Positions 34,524-47,600 of a stretch of DNA of 64,000 nucleotides are shown here, piece after piece; position 1 is the first letter of the stretch, and each line of letters begins with the position of its first letter. The notes under the pieces are model-generated. The model did no database searches. It was not told the origin of the DNA and worked only from the letters and a program-made list of their open reading frames with translations. Both the position numbers and the translations under genes were made by a program. Source of the stretch: Pampus argenteus (taxonomy: Eukaryota > Chordata > Actinopteri > Scombriformes > Stromateidae). The stretch is taken from contig CM072868.1 in assembly GCA_036937835.1 (NCBI GenBank), positions 4,774,001-4,838,000 of the forward strand. The letters run 5' to 3'.

Positions 34524-36184
34524 ATAAGCACATTGAGTATAGAGGTCTAACATGAATTTAGACCAGATCATATGTGTCTTATGTTTTCCTATTTCAGTTT
34601 TAACATCACAGACTTTATTATAGTTATAGCATATTCTATGAATGAGTCATTTTATGTCCTGTGTTAAAAGAAAAAAACACTTCCCATTTGCTTTCTTAAC
34701 ACTTTCCCATCCTATGATAGAAAAACATCCTGAGTAAGTATAAGATATAAACCGTCTTCCTCCCTGTTTGTCACGCATACATTTATTTAGAGGCGACTCT
34801 TCTAATGATTGTAGATGACCATGTTGATATATCATCTCCGACATGATCATATGTCTGTCTACAGTTGAGAAAAAAAAAGAATAATTATGTATTGTGTATT
34901 TATTGCTTTAAATGACAAAAATCACTGACACAGTCCGTGTCCTGATGTTGTGTGGGGCAGCACTTCATCATCCCGAACGGATCATTTATATTAAAACATT
35001 CAGGCTTTCACGACTGCTGTCAGTCAGGCCCATCTTGAAATGGATTGTGCACCGAGTGTGTCTGGATTAGTTGTCCTTCGATCAGTGGGAAGGATTAAAT
35101 GCTATCAGTGACAGGTTAATGCATATTAATGATATTCATCTTAGCCTAAACTTTTGGGTTTTTTTTGGTTTTTTTCCTCTTGTGCACCTCGCAGGCTTGT
35201 GCTCGATTCAGAATCTCATGTTTTTATTTTTATTTAGTTTAACTTGCATGAGAGGAAAATTATATATTAGACTGCAGCCTTACAGGTAGTTTGAATTATG
35301 AAGCAGGTGACCTTGTGAAATCTAGCAAATGCACACAGACTGGCATTACAAATCTCACAAAGCACTGAATAGCAGTATCATGTCCTAGAGATAAATGCAA
35401 AAGGAGAACATGCTCCTCTGCATTACAGATCTGTGTCAGCACTGTCCGCTTTTCTGCTGAAACCCCATAGGGTCAATAAATTCGCTTCGCTGTTTTAAAA
35501 AGCGCATAAGAGGACTGTACTCTCAAAGATCTAATGAAATGACGTGGAATTGACCTTTAGGACACGTGGTTGATTGATTCTTTACCACTATCCTTATGGT
35601 AATTGTCTTTGTATAGTTCTGCTGTGAATTGTAAGTGAGCTGTGTAGTAAATTTATGTCACACAAGAGCGCGTAGTCCTTCAGGGTTTTACAGTTCAGGA
35701 GGCAACAACGGTTCTTCTGGGATTAGACGATGTGCAAGGTTTCCAAGCTAAAAGGCTAACAGGCGAGCATCGACATACAAAGTGAGTCGTGCGAACATCA
35801 TAGTTAAAAGTCCCTGTATGTCCCGTTCTGATTAAAAGCTATAATGAATTAGAACATGTGGAGAAAAAAAAAACGGTGCATTAATTTCTTGTTTGGCAAT
35901 GAAAATTAGTGATCCCACTGATTGCTTTAGATAATGATTGCCGGAGCTTCTCGTGTCATTTACATTTTATTCCCACCGAGAGAAAAGCAAATGGTTTGAA
36001 AGCCTGAGCTATATTCTTTTTCACCCTCAGGTGGTACGGCCAGGTCAGCGATCTGATTTGAAGTGGGAGTGGCGTGGAAAGGCCACTGTGCAAAATTGAA
36101 CCAAATTCGCTCGGCAGCATGTTAAACCATGTGTAAAATCCTCGTGATGGGCTTAGAAAACGATCCCTGGATGGAGCTGCCAAC

Positions 36185-36212
36185 CCCCCCACCACCACCA
36201 CCACCACCACCC
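36185..36212. repeat. (ACC)n repeat
   Basis: About eight ACC units in a C-rich setting. Confidence 0.85.
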
Positions 36213-36889
36213 ACCCCGCCTTCACCTCTGTCTTTAGGCGATGGTCACACTCATTTCTGTGCACCACTCATAGCAGCCTTTGAAGGAAGAGGGATATCCA
36301 GGAGCCCATTAACCCTCCTCTGTGCACATGTGATTCCTGACACACACACTCAGGTCACAACTGTCTGGGACTAGCAGCCTCCTTTTCCACACATTGTCAT
36401 GTCATTGTCATATTTCCCGAGACTTCAGGAGAGAAACTCACTATAAACGCGTTGTAAATAAGGGACGATCTTGCGGTGACACTTATTTTGAGTTGTCTGC
36501 CCCGTGAAATGCAGGCTTGTTTGTCTGCTCATAAAGCTGTTATAGCTCTGGGGCAGCTGTTCAAAACTGTCTAAAAGTGTTAAATTAACTCTGCTTGCTG
36601 TAGGCATTTAATCCATCAAATCTCTGGCATGGTGATTTTTTTTTTTTGCACTCACACTGACAATAAACATGGAGTCGAGAGCATTAGCATTACATCCTTT
36701 TAGAGCTGTAGAGATGCAGCATTGTGTAGCCTTATTATATTTCTTTATGTTTTTCCTCCTTGAGTATCCCCTTATGTATCTGCAGATAGATATTGACACA
36801 TAGATGTAAAAAAAAATGACACCTTTATTTCACATTGTGCATTTGTTTTGACAGTTTTACCAGAGATCAGAACTATTTCTAGGTGCTCT

Positions 36890-36973
36890 CCATTGGTGAA
36901 GCGTCTTCATTAGTCAAAAGGCGTGGGCGGGACTCTTGCTGTCTGCAGCGAGTCAAAGAGAGAGGCAATAAAG
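36890..36973 (+). promoter_or_regulatory. Candidate promoter of the signal-peptide exon
   Basis: An inverted CCAAT box (CCATTGG, 36890-36896), a GC box (GTGGGCGGGAC around GGGCGG at 36925-36930) and a TATA-like CAATAAAG (36966-36973) occur in order. They lie 310-395 bases before the candidate start codon at 37284. The spacing suits transcription starting near 37000, giving a leader of roughly 280 bases. No experimental start site is known from the sequence. Confidence 0.45.
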
Positions 36974-37159
36974 GGAGGCAGGATCTGCACTTTACCGACG
37001 AGCATCTCTGCCGTCCTGCTTCACTACAGTAATCACTGACCCTCCCCGGATCTGCAAAAAATACACAGGACTTCTCTGGAAAAAAAAAGGCAGAGTTCAT
37101 CAATGTAACTCCGCTGAGTCCGAAACTGTGTCGTTTACCTGGATAAGTCCATCCCAACG

Positions 37160-37225
37160 AGGAGAGAGAGGCAGAAAAAGAGAGAGAGACACAGAGAGAC
37201 ACAGAGAGATAGAGAGACAGTCAAA
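37160..37225 (+). repeat. Purine (AG)-rich tract in the putative 5' leader
   Basis: Repeated GAGAGA and ACAGAGAG units give a strongly purine-biased strand shortly before the candidate start codon. Such GA-rich leaders are common in vertebrate neuronal genes, but the tract carries no specific identity. Confidence 0.7.
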
Positions 37226-37283
37226 CGCGAGTGGAGTGTCGACGTAAAAAAAAAAAGAAATTTGTGAAGGAAAAGAGAAGAAT

Positions 37284-37344
37284 ATGATTGTCAAGCAGCA
37301 CTTGATCTTCATCCTTTACAGCCTCTGTGTGAGCGTCTTTAAAG
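37284..37344 (+). CDS. Candidate first coding exon: signal peptide of an Ig-superfamily adhesion protein, possibly cadm2
   Basis: The ATG at 37284 (A at -3) opens MIVKQHLIFILYSLCVSVFK. It has a short N-terminal stretch with one Lys, then a hydrophobic core (LIFILYSLCVSVF), as in a secretory signal peptide. The frame reaches AAAG|GTGAGC, a strong donor (GT at 37345-37346). The intron is phase 1, as is usual between signal-peptide and first Ig-domain exons. CCAAT, GC-box and TATA-like elements lie upstream. In vertebrates CADM2, a synaptic cell adhesion molecule with very long introns, neighbours GBE1. That position makes cadm2 the leading candidate, which is why no symbol is assigned. The protein sequence alone does not identify it, and no second exon is seen in the following 26 kb. 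It could belong to another secreted or membrane protein. Confidence 0.5.
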
Positions 37345-38046
37345 GTGAGCGCTGGATGTTGCTGTATTAGACGGGCGTGGTGTGCGAGGGATGAGGATGT
37401 GTCTGCGTTTAAGTGTAAAAGATGATACATGTGTGTGTGATCACGAGGGTGCAAGTATTTATATGCAAAGAGCAAGTTGGTTTTTAAAAAAAGAGAGAAA
37501 GAAAGAAAGGTCTTGTGTGTCCGGTGCGCGTCGGTCACAGCCGACTGTGCAGGAATGCCTGGAAGTTGAATTTGTGCGGCGCTATGATGAAAAGCAGAAT
37601 GCGGCTGCACAAGTTTTTTTGTGTGTGTGTGTCGGAGACAACTTGGATGTTGGTCCCCCCCCCCACCCCGGTGTGTTTACGGTACACCGTTAACTAACAT
37701 GAAACACCGGGCTGCAGATGAATCGCCTGCAGTCGCCTCCTGTTTGTCTGTTCAGACACTTCAGTCTCCCTGAAGCTGACACGCAGAGATGCACAGAAAG
37801 GTTACAGCAGCTGATGTCGTACGTGTGTGTTTGTTTTTCATTGAGCATTGAGTGGATCGTTTTATAAGTCCTTCCTTCTGTGGGTTTGTTTATTTATTTA
37901 TTTTAATTTTTTTAATCAATTTCACTCTAATCGTTGAATTAACAAAGGTGACAATAACTTAGAAGCCTTCTGTCAGTCATAAAGCGATGACTGCATCTGA
38001 GTTGAGCTTTTGTCTCCAGCACGGGCAGTTTGCGCACTGTGTTTAA

Positions 38047-38073
38047 GTGTGTGTGTGTGTGTGTGTGTGTGTG
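38047..38073. repeat. (GT)n microsatellite
   Basis: About thirteen GT units, 0.7 kb after the candidate first exon. Confidence 0.95.
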
Positions 38074-38163
38074 GAAACCTACTCCGAGAGTGTCGGTATG
38101 CATAAGGCTACTGACTGTGCGCTCATTGAAAGTTGGACTGCTGGAATCAGATGCAGGTAAGGG

Positions 38164-38171
38164 TTGTGTGC

Positions 38172-38218
<47 letters not shown>
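38164..38218. repeat. (TG)n microsatellite with CG interruptions
   Basis: About 55 bp of alternating purine-pyrimidine sequence, able in principle to form Z-DNA. Confidence 0.95.
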
Positions 38219-38219
<1 letters not shown>

Positions 38220-38360
38220 TGTTGCCTCTCTGCAGCCAGGTCTCAGTGTCTCGTCATGACAACTCCCCTCAACTCCCCACAGACCATCCCGCTCTTGGAC
38301 ATGCTTGCGCAGCCACCGCCCTGAAGGCGACCAGTGCGTAGATACACAACACCCACAGCA

Positions 38361-38394
38361 GGGAGGGTTGATGGGTGGGGGGGTGGGGGGGGGC
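38361..38394 (+). other. G-quadruplex-type G tract
   Basis: Runs GGG, GGG, GGG, GGGGGGG and GGGGGGGGG are separated by loops of 1-5 bases, meeting the usual four-run G-quadruplex pattern on the plus strand. Confidence 0.7.
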
Positions 38395-38659
38395 GTCAAA
38401 TGGGTTTAATGTCATCAAGAAGTCCATAATCAAAGCCAAAAAAATGCCCACTCATCCCAATTTAATAACACTGTTCCACATGATATGAAGAGGGAATTTT
38501 ATTATTATTATTATTATTTGTATTGTCAATGCTGATTCAGTGAGGGGATGATATAAAAGTCACATATGATCAGATATATTCCCCCTTTTTTGCTGAGGAC
38601 CCATCCTAATACAAGACCATCAACCCATTTGTCAGCTTCCATAAGTCTACATGACTTGC

Positions 38660-38685
38660 TATATATATATATATATATATATATA
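38660..38685. repeat. (TA)n microsatellite
   Basis: A TA run of about 26 bp. Confidence 0.95.
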
Positions 38686-41600
38686 AATTGCATTGTCACA
38701 TCTCAAAATGAGTCCTACTTTAATTTTAGATTTAGTCAAGAACAGGAGGCGTGTTATGTGTAAATTATTTTTAGTCCAGGTGTCAGACCATTACGTGTAT
38801 GTATGTATAAAAAGCACAGCTGGCTCTCAGTTTGACATACATTTGAAGCATTGCACGGTGTCAAATCTTACAAGACTTTCCTTAATGTTTGTTGCTTTTT
38901 TGGCAGTCTCGCTGTCCAACTTGAAATGGCATCAGTATCCGACACATTTATAACCACGTGCATCTCCTCCATATTTGCTCCTTTTGTAGAGGCTCAGGTT
39001 TAAATGACCATGTTGGATTCAGTATGTTTTAAAGTCCGTTAGCTACAAAGCGTGTAGACGTTAATGCTGATCTAATACATTTATGTTTAATATCATTTCA
39101 TACCATCTTGGCAGCATGTAGCATCAGCCCCAATCATTATAGTATACCAACTTACTGTCAGATATTAATTTTATAATTCTATTAAAGTTGCAGATTGCAG
39201 ATGATTATTAGTATTTGGCTGTATTATGATCACAGCTATTAGCATCATTAGCTATCAGTGCAGAGACTAAAAATGGACAGGAGCAAGCTAGGCCATTTTG
39301 AAACAGATATGGGTTCTTGACATCCTGCCAGGGAGAACAGGGCACAGATAGTTTTATCATCTTGTCCGAGAGGTCTGCGGAGATAGTGCCCACTTCAAGG
39401 GTTGCGTTAAATATTTATGCCATGTGTCTAAAGTTTAGACACACAGAACTTGGAGCAATCTGGGCATTGGCCAAAAAAATCAGTTTTTAAAAAGATAAAG
39501 CTGTTGACTTTAGAGGAGATTTGAGAGCTTGTTGCAGTCAAACGATAAATTAAAGAAATGAAACTAGAAAGCACTCAGAGACCACATACCTCCACCAAGG
39601 CTGCAGAGTCTTACTTTTATTTATTTATTTATTTTTTAACACAATTATCTGCATTAGGATCTGGATCAGCTGGGGAAAAAAACAAACATTAGTTCTCACT
39701 ATCAGACAAAACAAAGCAACAAATGAGACTGAAAACGTTACCTTCTCGCTGCAGGTAACATGGTGCATACATCTTCTTTGTGATCCCAGCCTAATCGACA
39801 GTTAAATTGCAGCGCGCCACGAGCATCGCACACTGCAGTGATACCGTAGACGAGACCTCAGCCTCAGCAGCTCTGTTCATGCTCCGTGATGCTGAGACCT
39901 GTTTCATGCAGGCTCATCCTTCTTAGAACAACTACACTATTATAGTATTTTGCTTAAATGCATTTGCTGGACTCTTATCTATAGCTTGCAACCCTATGCA
40001 GCGCTCCACTGCTTAAATGTTTAATATATATTGTAGTGACTGTGTAGATGAATTGTTGTGTCTCCTCCCTGCAGTGTGAGGTCCTTTTGTCCCTGTTTGT
40101 GTGCATCAGTGGGAATGTATGTCACACTATAAGGTGTTAGTATATCATTGCACCAGTTTTCACTACAACAGATTTCACTTAAGGCAGCTCATGCAGACAC
40201 CTGACAGACCTGTCAGAGGCAGTTAACAGGTTAGGTGGCAGGCAGGCTAGTAATGCTAATTAGCCATGTGGCGCGGCTATACTTAGTCTCATTGGAGACC
40301 TGCAGGCTGGTTGTGTCATAGATGTAAGTTTTGTGATCTGCGTGTTCTTTGTTGGCTACAGCTTCTCTGGTTCGGTCTGACATTCCTTCTACTCGAGTGT
40401 TTCATCACTTTTTTCCTTCTTACGGAGCCGAAAAAGCTCCCATACCGACTTTTTCTTTTGTTTGAGCACGGAGCCTTTCATCATTTCTCGTCAGATATTT
40501 TGGCAAGTACAACCTGCAGGTGACATTTGAGCGTTGGTGTGCGTTTGACCGTAACGTGTGGGGGCAGTAATGAGGGCAAAGCGGACGATAAATAAGAGTG
40601 ACTCTTTTTAAACTGGCAGCCTGAAAAAAAAAAACCAGACTACTGATCTAAACTACTGAAAAAGGAGGTAGAGGATGAATAATTCCTTCATAATGATTTT
40701 TTCCCCTCTGATTAAGGAGGATATTGAGGCAAGTAATAAGATATGCAAAAGCATTTTGTAAAATGTTTGATTTCATTTAAATATTGGCCTAATAGAAGAC
40801 CTACCGATTGTGAGTGTTAAAACCCCCCCACTGTGATTATTATGTGTTGCTCATTTGTGAAGAGCAGAACAGGAATGTCATTTTTAATTGATATCAGCTC
40901 ACATGAAAAGTAAATGATCAAAACATTATGTAATGGTTATTGAAATATTCTTCCATTTATCTTATATAGAGAAAGTAACAATAATGCGTCAGGAACAGCG
41001 TCTTGGTAATGACATTCATCTAACACAGTATTACTGTGTTTTTATTTGCATCTTTTTTCTTCTTTTTTTTGCAGGAAAAGCAATATTTGAAACTCAAATG
41101 TCCTGGAATTCCAATCCTAGATGCATTTTATATGAATGCATACATTATATAGTATGAAACGCTTTGGATTATTTAAATGTTTTCATTTGCATTCATCGGG
41201 ATGGAAATTACAATAGATAAGCCAAATAAAATGGAATATATTTGAATTAACACATTCTGGTCTGTATGCATACTGTTAGGGTTCTTTATAGCCTATTATG
41301 TCAGGAAATCCAATCAGCTTTATCGTGCCTGACAATATTCACTATGTATGGAAAAAAATAAACTAAAATAAATAAACACGATGGGATTTTAGAGGATTGG
41401 GATTAAAATTAAGCATCCGAGTGTTTCCTTTCAGATCATGTCAGTGTATTACAGTTGTCTGGTCCTGCAACCACATGGCCTTTTGTAGAAAGCCAATTTC
41501 AACCATTAACATGGTTGATTTCAGCACCAATCTCATCATCTGGAGAGTGGACATAGATGTGAATAACTTTCCTAGCAGCGTAATCAATTTTTCATTTTTG

Positions 41601-44600
41601 AGTGCACTATAGGATGGCAGTTGGTGCACCACTTCATAGTTCTTTTAAGTGAAAATAGAGTTCTGTTTCACCTCGGATCTCGGGTTGTATTGAAAATCTC
41701 TTGAAATAAATACATAATGGGTGAAAGTGAAAGTGAACCCCAAAAATGTCACATATTGTGAGACACAGGGAGCCTTCGAGATATATATGCATGGGTGCAT
41801 CTCCTGTGGGTTGGAATAATCAGGCAGCAGGAATAAGCTGGCTGAGCTGAAGGCAAGGTATGGCAGAGGAAAGGTGGTTTACATTCGAGGATACCCGTTC
41901 CTCACTGCTGAGGGTTAGCTTATCCCTGCAGAACGTCTCCCAGCTGCCAAGTGCTGGCTCTGGTGCACTACTGCAAATGAATAATCCAGTAAAGGGGACA
42001 AATATGCTCCAAAAGAGCCACTGCTGCCCTGCTTGCATTCTGTTGACAGATATACATCTGGAGGGATAAGCCACAAGCCAGAGGCAAATGTGCTCAGACA
42101 AGTGGGGAATGGGCTTAAAGATTAGCTGCTCGCTGCCCCAACTACGCCACATGCTGTCAGTCTCCCTTCGCCATGCTCTTTATCATAGCACTTTTACATG
42201 CTATGTCCCCCCTCCGAGTCGGCACAGGCTTAGAAATGAAGCTGATAGACTGTAAGGGCAATTGCACTACTAAAGATTATTTTGACCTGTATTTGAGCGA
42301 AAGAGGTTAAGAGATTTATTTATTTTTTTTCTACTTTCCAAGAAGCCTGTCTCAAGATACTCATGATAAGTTCAATGCCGCGATTGGTCACGCTGAAAAG
42401 TGGTTAAAGCAGCGGTACATCAATCTCCTGCAGAGACACCTGTGTTCATGCATGTGAAAAAGGGGGAATCCACTAAAGAGAATTTACATGTATCCCTATG
42501 ATTTAAGACAGCTGGGTTAATATTTCTAAACATGTATGGCCCTCTGCCAGAGCCGGGAACCACAACAGCCAGTATTTCATTCGTCATGTCATCAAGTATC
42601 AGCGGCTACTCTGCAGAGCTGGATGTATGTTAGCTTTATGCTTGAATGAGACCTCATTGGATTTTACACTTTTATCATAAGCACTGTCGTCGTCAAACAT
42701 ATAATAGAAATAGGACATAAACAGTAAAAGTCTAAAAGCTTGAAGAGTGCCGCACAGCTTACACTTTGGCTTTATAGCTTTTCATTTTACAAACACCTGG
42801 ACTTTGTTTTTATACTGACGCAACTATAATATATAGTTTACACTAAATCTTTAAATGTCATCGACATGCAACGGTTTAACATACTTGAATATGTACACAC
42901 CTTAAAAAACAACAAAAAACAACAACTATAAATTGAGTGAAACGTCATTTCAATAAGTTCTGCCGCTAATGGAATAAAGAACATTTCTCATTAGAGCTTT
43001 GATGAATGAGATTTGGTTGTGCTGTTGGAAAGCTGCTAGCTGTCTGTTTTGTGGGAGGTTTATGCATTCTCTACATTTCAGTATTGTGCCTGAAATGAAG
43101 CCTATACTTCATTTTATGCCCATTTGCAGTGTTGACCTTTACCAATCTCTCTTGGCCCTCATCTCTGTTGAAGTGGGCTTTGTGCCTGACTATGGATGAG
43201 CCTCTGAATCTCATTTAGCCTGTGTGATGATCTCCTTTTTCTCCTCTTGCTGCAGTCTCTATGAACAAAGTTAATATTTTTGTTCAGGAATGACAGCCAC
43301 ACAACATCCCATGACCCAGTGGGTATGTAATCTGTATTAGTCAGTGGATGTTGAATCACCTAGACGTTATGTCACATTTGTTGTCTGTTGATGGATTTTT
43401 TTCCCCCCCGATTTATTATCACAGGATTCTATAATTTGGTGTTATAGCTTTTTGACTCATTTATTTTTAATAAATACTGAGTCTATTTTAAACATATCTG
43501 TGACATTGTATCCACCAAAAAGTTGTTTCTCTAAATGTTTTCTTATAGCACGTATTTCCCTCCGTCCTCCAGCAGGCTGTTTTGGAAGATATTTACGTAA
43601 AATCTGCATCATTAATGACCTCCTCTGATTGGCTGAAAAGTATGGCCCCAACCTTTACCTCCCAGTCAAATTGAATATGACCTAATGAATGAAGCCAGTT
43701 TCCTTATGCTACATCTTTACCTGGTGTATTGTCTGTAGCTGGAGACGTAAGACAGTATCTATGAAACAGAGTCTGATCCTGAATGAACAGATAGGATTGC
43801 GTTTTTTTTTTAGGTAGCCACAGGATGCTATCTTAGGGTTTAGCACAGTATATGTATATGTACATATAAGCAAGACAGACGATGTTAAATGTGCAGAACA
43901 CACAACTGATTGCTGATAATGGAAGGAAGATTGTCCCCAAAAAATTATTTTCACTTTATTTTTATTTTGTATTTTACAGCACAGGAAGGATCCATCCCAA
44001 AGCTCATTTTTCTTGTTTTCAACATTACCAGCCCTTAAATGAAAAGTGAGAGCGGTGTTGAGTGCAGAATGTTAACCATGAAATATGGGGAGCATTATGT
44101 GGAGCATTATGTGGTTGCCATAATAGATGTCCTTTTCTTTTTTTTTCTTTTTTTTTTCTGCTGTGCATATTTGGGAGGCTCCCAAAGGGAGTGATTGAAT
44201 ATCTGAGGTACAATGCAACCAAACACCTGGCAGCCTGACCAGAAGTGACTGTTTGTTTTGAGTTATGTCAGGGTACTTTTCCAGGGCACAAACATGGCTG
44301 CAATAGGAACAATACGCTTGGAAACATGGCTGCAGTAAGATCAATATGCTTTAGCAATGTATAAATTATATTCATAAATGGAAAAATCAATGTGTGTTCA
44401 ATTTATTTCTGATAGTCCATGCTAAAGTGTTGTAAAATGGTATTTGCATATGATACAGTATTCAGAGGTAGTTATTGACGTGCTGAACGGTGATGTTTTA
44501 AGATGCAAAATTACTGTTGACTGCAATGAGTTTATCAGCTCATTTTAATGTGATCTTCTGAGGTAGATAATCTGGTCCTGTTTTTAGTTTTGAGCAGAAT

Positions 44601-47600
44601 CTTGAACGTACCTTCCCGAACCTTTGAAACGTAAACAACAGATGTAGGTAGATTTTGGATTTACTGTGCCCACTACACTTTGCTGTTAAAGGTTTCTGTT
44701 TTTTATGGATTAACACAGAAATTCCATCAGTCACACAGAGTCAACAAAAAAAAAAGGATTTTGCATCAGTGGGTTGCCGCGCTCATAATGCCCCTTCAGT
44801 CGAGCAGTCGGGCTGGATGTCTGAGCTCCAGATAAAGGAGACTCTGTTGCACTATCTTTGGAAATTTGATAGCTTGCTGGAATAAGTCATGCATTTTTAT
44901 AGACTCGTAAATAGCAAATCACGGCAAATATAGTTATTTATTCTGGGGTAATGTTTTGCATTTTATGGCTATATGATTTGATACGGCCAATACAAATGAA
45001 TTACCTTGAAAATAAATAAAAACAAGCAAGACGGAAACGTGCAAACAAGAGATTGACGACTTGTGAGAAAATCTTGTAACCTTTTTTTTTTTTTTTTTAT
45101 TGGGGCACAAATGAAAACTATTCATATTCTCAACTCGCTGAATTCCTCTCAGGGTGACGAGGAGCTGTAGAGCGGCATACATTTTGCACAATGCAGGCAT
45201 CCGTCACAGAGGCCGTCGTGTGCAAGACAGACAAAAAAAACATTCATGTCCTAAGACAATTTAGTGTCTCAGTCCACTGTGAGGAAAACATGCCAACCTA
45301 AAGAGCACACGCTGTAAAACTTAATACAGAAGAGGCTAATTAAAATGTCTTCAAGTCTAACAGTGTTTCAGAGTATTTCATGACATTTTCCTCATGTGCT
45401 TTTGTGTTGTTATCACTGCAAAATAAGTAAAGTGACTGTTTACGTGCCTGAGAGCATCCTAAAAAAAAAAAAAAAAAAGCACAAGTCCAACCTATTTATT
45501 CTCTTGCAGCAATTAAATTTGACAATTTTATTGAGCAAACTTGCTCGTAGTTATCAGTAGACTTATTCCCACCGCGTAGCCTGTCTGACGGCAGTAGAAC
45601 AAGCCACTGAGTCTCTGCATCTTCACAGTTGAACTATACACCCCGTCCCTGACAGTTTCCTTTTAAAGTTCACTGCAACGTCAGCCAGTGATGTTTTAGC
45701 ATAGAACCTAAAAAAAACTCACATAGATCCTCCAAATTCACTGTGACTACTCTCCAGATGGTGCACAGATAATAGTTTCCTGCTATTCTTGGTAACTACA
45801 TACAGTATATTATACAGTATAACTTTGTTAGATCGTAAAGGTTGCAGCGGAGTCTTCCCCGTGCATAATGTCGACTATAATTACTTATATGAATTGCTTA
45901 TTTTCACTTATGGTATGCATGCTATTAACCAGATCTGTAATGTTTATAAATGTTAAACATTAAATTTCATCAGCAGCTGATTATGTTGACTAGAAAGAAG
46001 CAGGCAACTATCGCTGCTCATACATCTTTAATTAAATAAAAAAAAAAAAACAACAACAGTTTTATTAGATTTTGTTTTCTCTCAGCTGGTGAAGAAAAAA
46101 AAACATGTTATAGATAAATATAGAAAATCAGCTTCTGCTTTAAAACAAGTGGAAAACGGTTAAGTTCTCTAACCCTGCTTAAGGTTTAGATGCCATCCCA
46201 AAAAAAAAAAAAAAAACCAACTTTGGAATAAAGACACAAAAAGCACAAACTTAAGCTCATGCATGTGTATACCCTTTTATTGACTTCCTCTTTAAAGGCT
46301 TCCCACAGGTCTCTAAAGCTGGAGTGTAGATACTGAATGCTGGCATATTTGCAAGTGAAGGTGGGGGATAAAAGCATTGAAACTCATGTCCTCATAAAGA
46401 GGGATCAGCAGTCTGAACACGAGCTGCATACCGATGCAAGAGATGCCAGTGCTCAGAGCCAGAGTGCATGCTTTGCTAGGAGGAAAGAAAGAAGAAAAAA
46501 AAAAAGCCTTAAAGCCGCTAAGCTGAGAGCAAGAAGGGGAAAGGAATAGAAGGTGTGAAGCAGGAAGGTACACACTGTAAAAAAAAAAGCAAAGATACAT
46601 GTCATAGATAGATAGATCTGCCATTTCCTTCAACTGCTATGACTGGGAGATGTAAAAGGGGTCAGTGCGGTTTGTATTGGATAACAGCACATTGATGTTT
46701 CACATACATTTTTTTTTTCTTTATAGATTTATAAAGCTTGAGATTTGATAATTCAGAGTTGCTGTAAGTTGCTCTGTGTTCAGAGGAACAGCACAATTAG
46801 AAAGGATAGATGAGTTTTTTTTTCTTCAAAGAGACTACATTGCATTGGGAGTTGTCTTTGCTGACTGCACCTCGAGCGTGACATTGTGTGAGGGCGTGTT
46901 CATACCGAGCAGTTCATTCTAACCCTGGAGCGTTGTTGCTTTGGTTTATTTTGGCAGGCTTAAAACTTTACTCACTCAACTTCTGATGTGCAAATAATTC
47001 ACCACACAGGTAAAGAAGGTGCAGCAGTCATACAGCACATTTTACACATTTTCTTCCGGCAGTTTGCAGGTTGTTTCATATATGACTTTTTTATTATATG
47101 ACTTTTTTTTTGATGCAGTTTGCATCTTTATTTAAGGGAGACATACATGAGAGTATAAATAAATAGAGTCAAAAGGTTCATATGATTGGCTCACGGGAAG
47201 GTAAGGGAGACTAATATCAATTGTCTTTTGCCAATTGCACAATGTCAGGTAACCTCCCTTCTCCATTAGTTGGGCCTGGAGGGAAGGTACAGTAAAAATA
47301 ACCACTAAACATCTAAGAGGCTGTGTGCATAATTGACGATAATGTTTAGAGGCAAGAAAAGAAGTCATATAGCAGAAACAGGAGATGTTTTTCGTGAAGT
47401 ATAAGAGGCTCCAGTTCTAGTTTAATTACAATACAATATATAGGATTGTGTATTTAATTGATCTCTAAGACATATTAAGTCTGAGCAAAACAAACAATTC
47501 AGATGGGCACTTTTATAATTGCTAAGTTGTATTTTTGTACATATTTTAAATGAAAAAAAAAAAAAAAAAAAAGCAACTTAAATAACAATTTGGTGTTGGA

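Larger units (their letters stand above)
29891..36879. other. Intergenic DNA upstream of the candidate adhesion gene
   Basis: This holds a (CT)n run (30032-30056), a (CTG)n run (30222-30251), a (CA)n run (31609-31634), an (ACC)n run (36185-36212) and a CRE palindrome (34516-34523). There are many A/T tracts. The block 34960-35160 is complex sequence with POU/homeodomain-like motifs. No exon is supported. Confidence 0.5.

Noticed and set aside
40254..40263. Palindrome GCTAATTAGC, also present near 62768
   Set aside because: Two copies of a short AT-rich palindrome are expected by chance in 64 kb.
41820..42152. 110-codon minus-strand ORF as an exon of an unknown gene
   Set aside because: The opposite strand is also open over much of it, with no domain or splice-site support.
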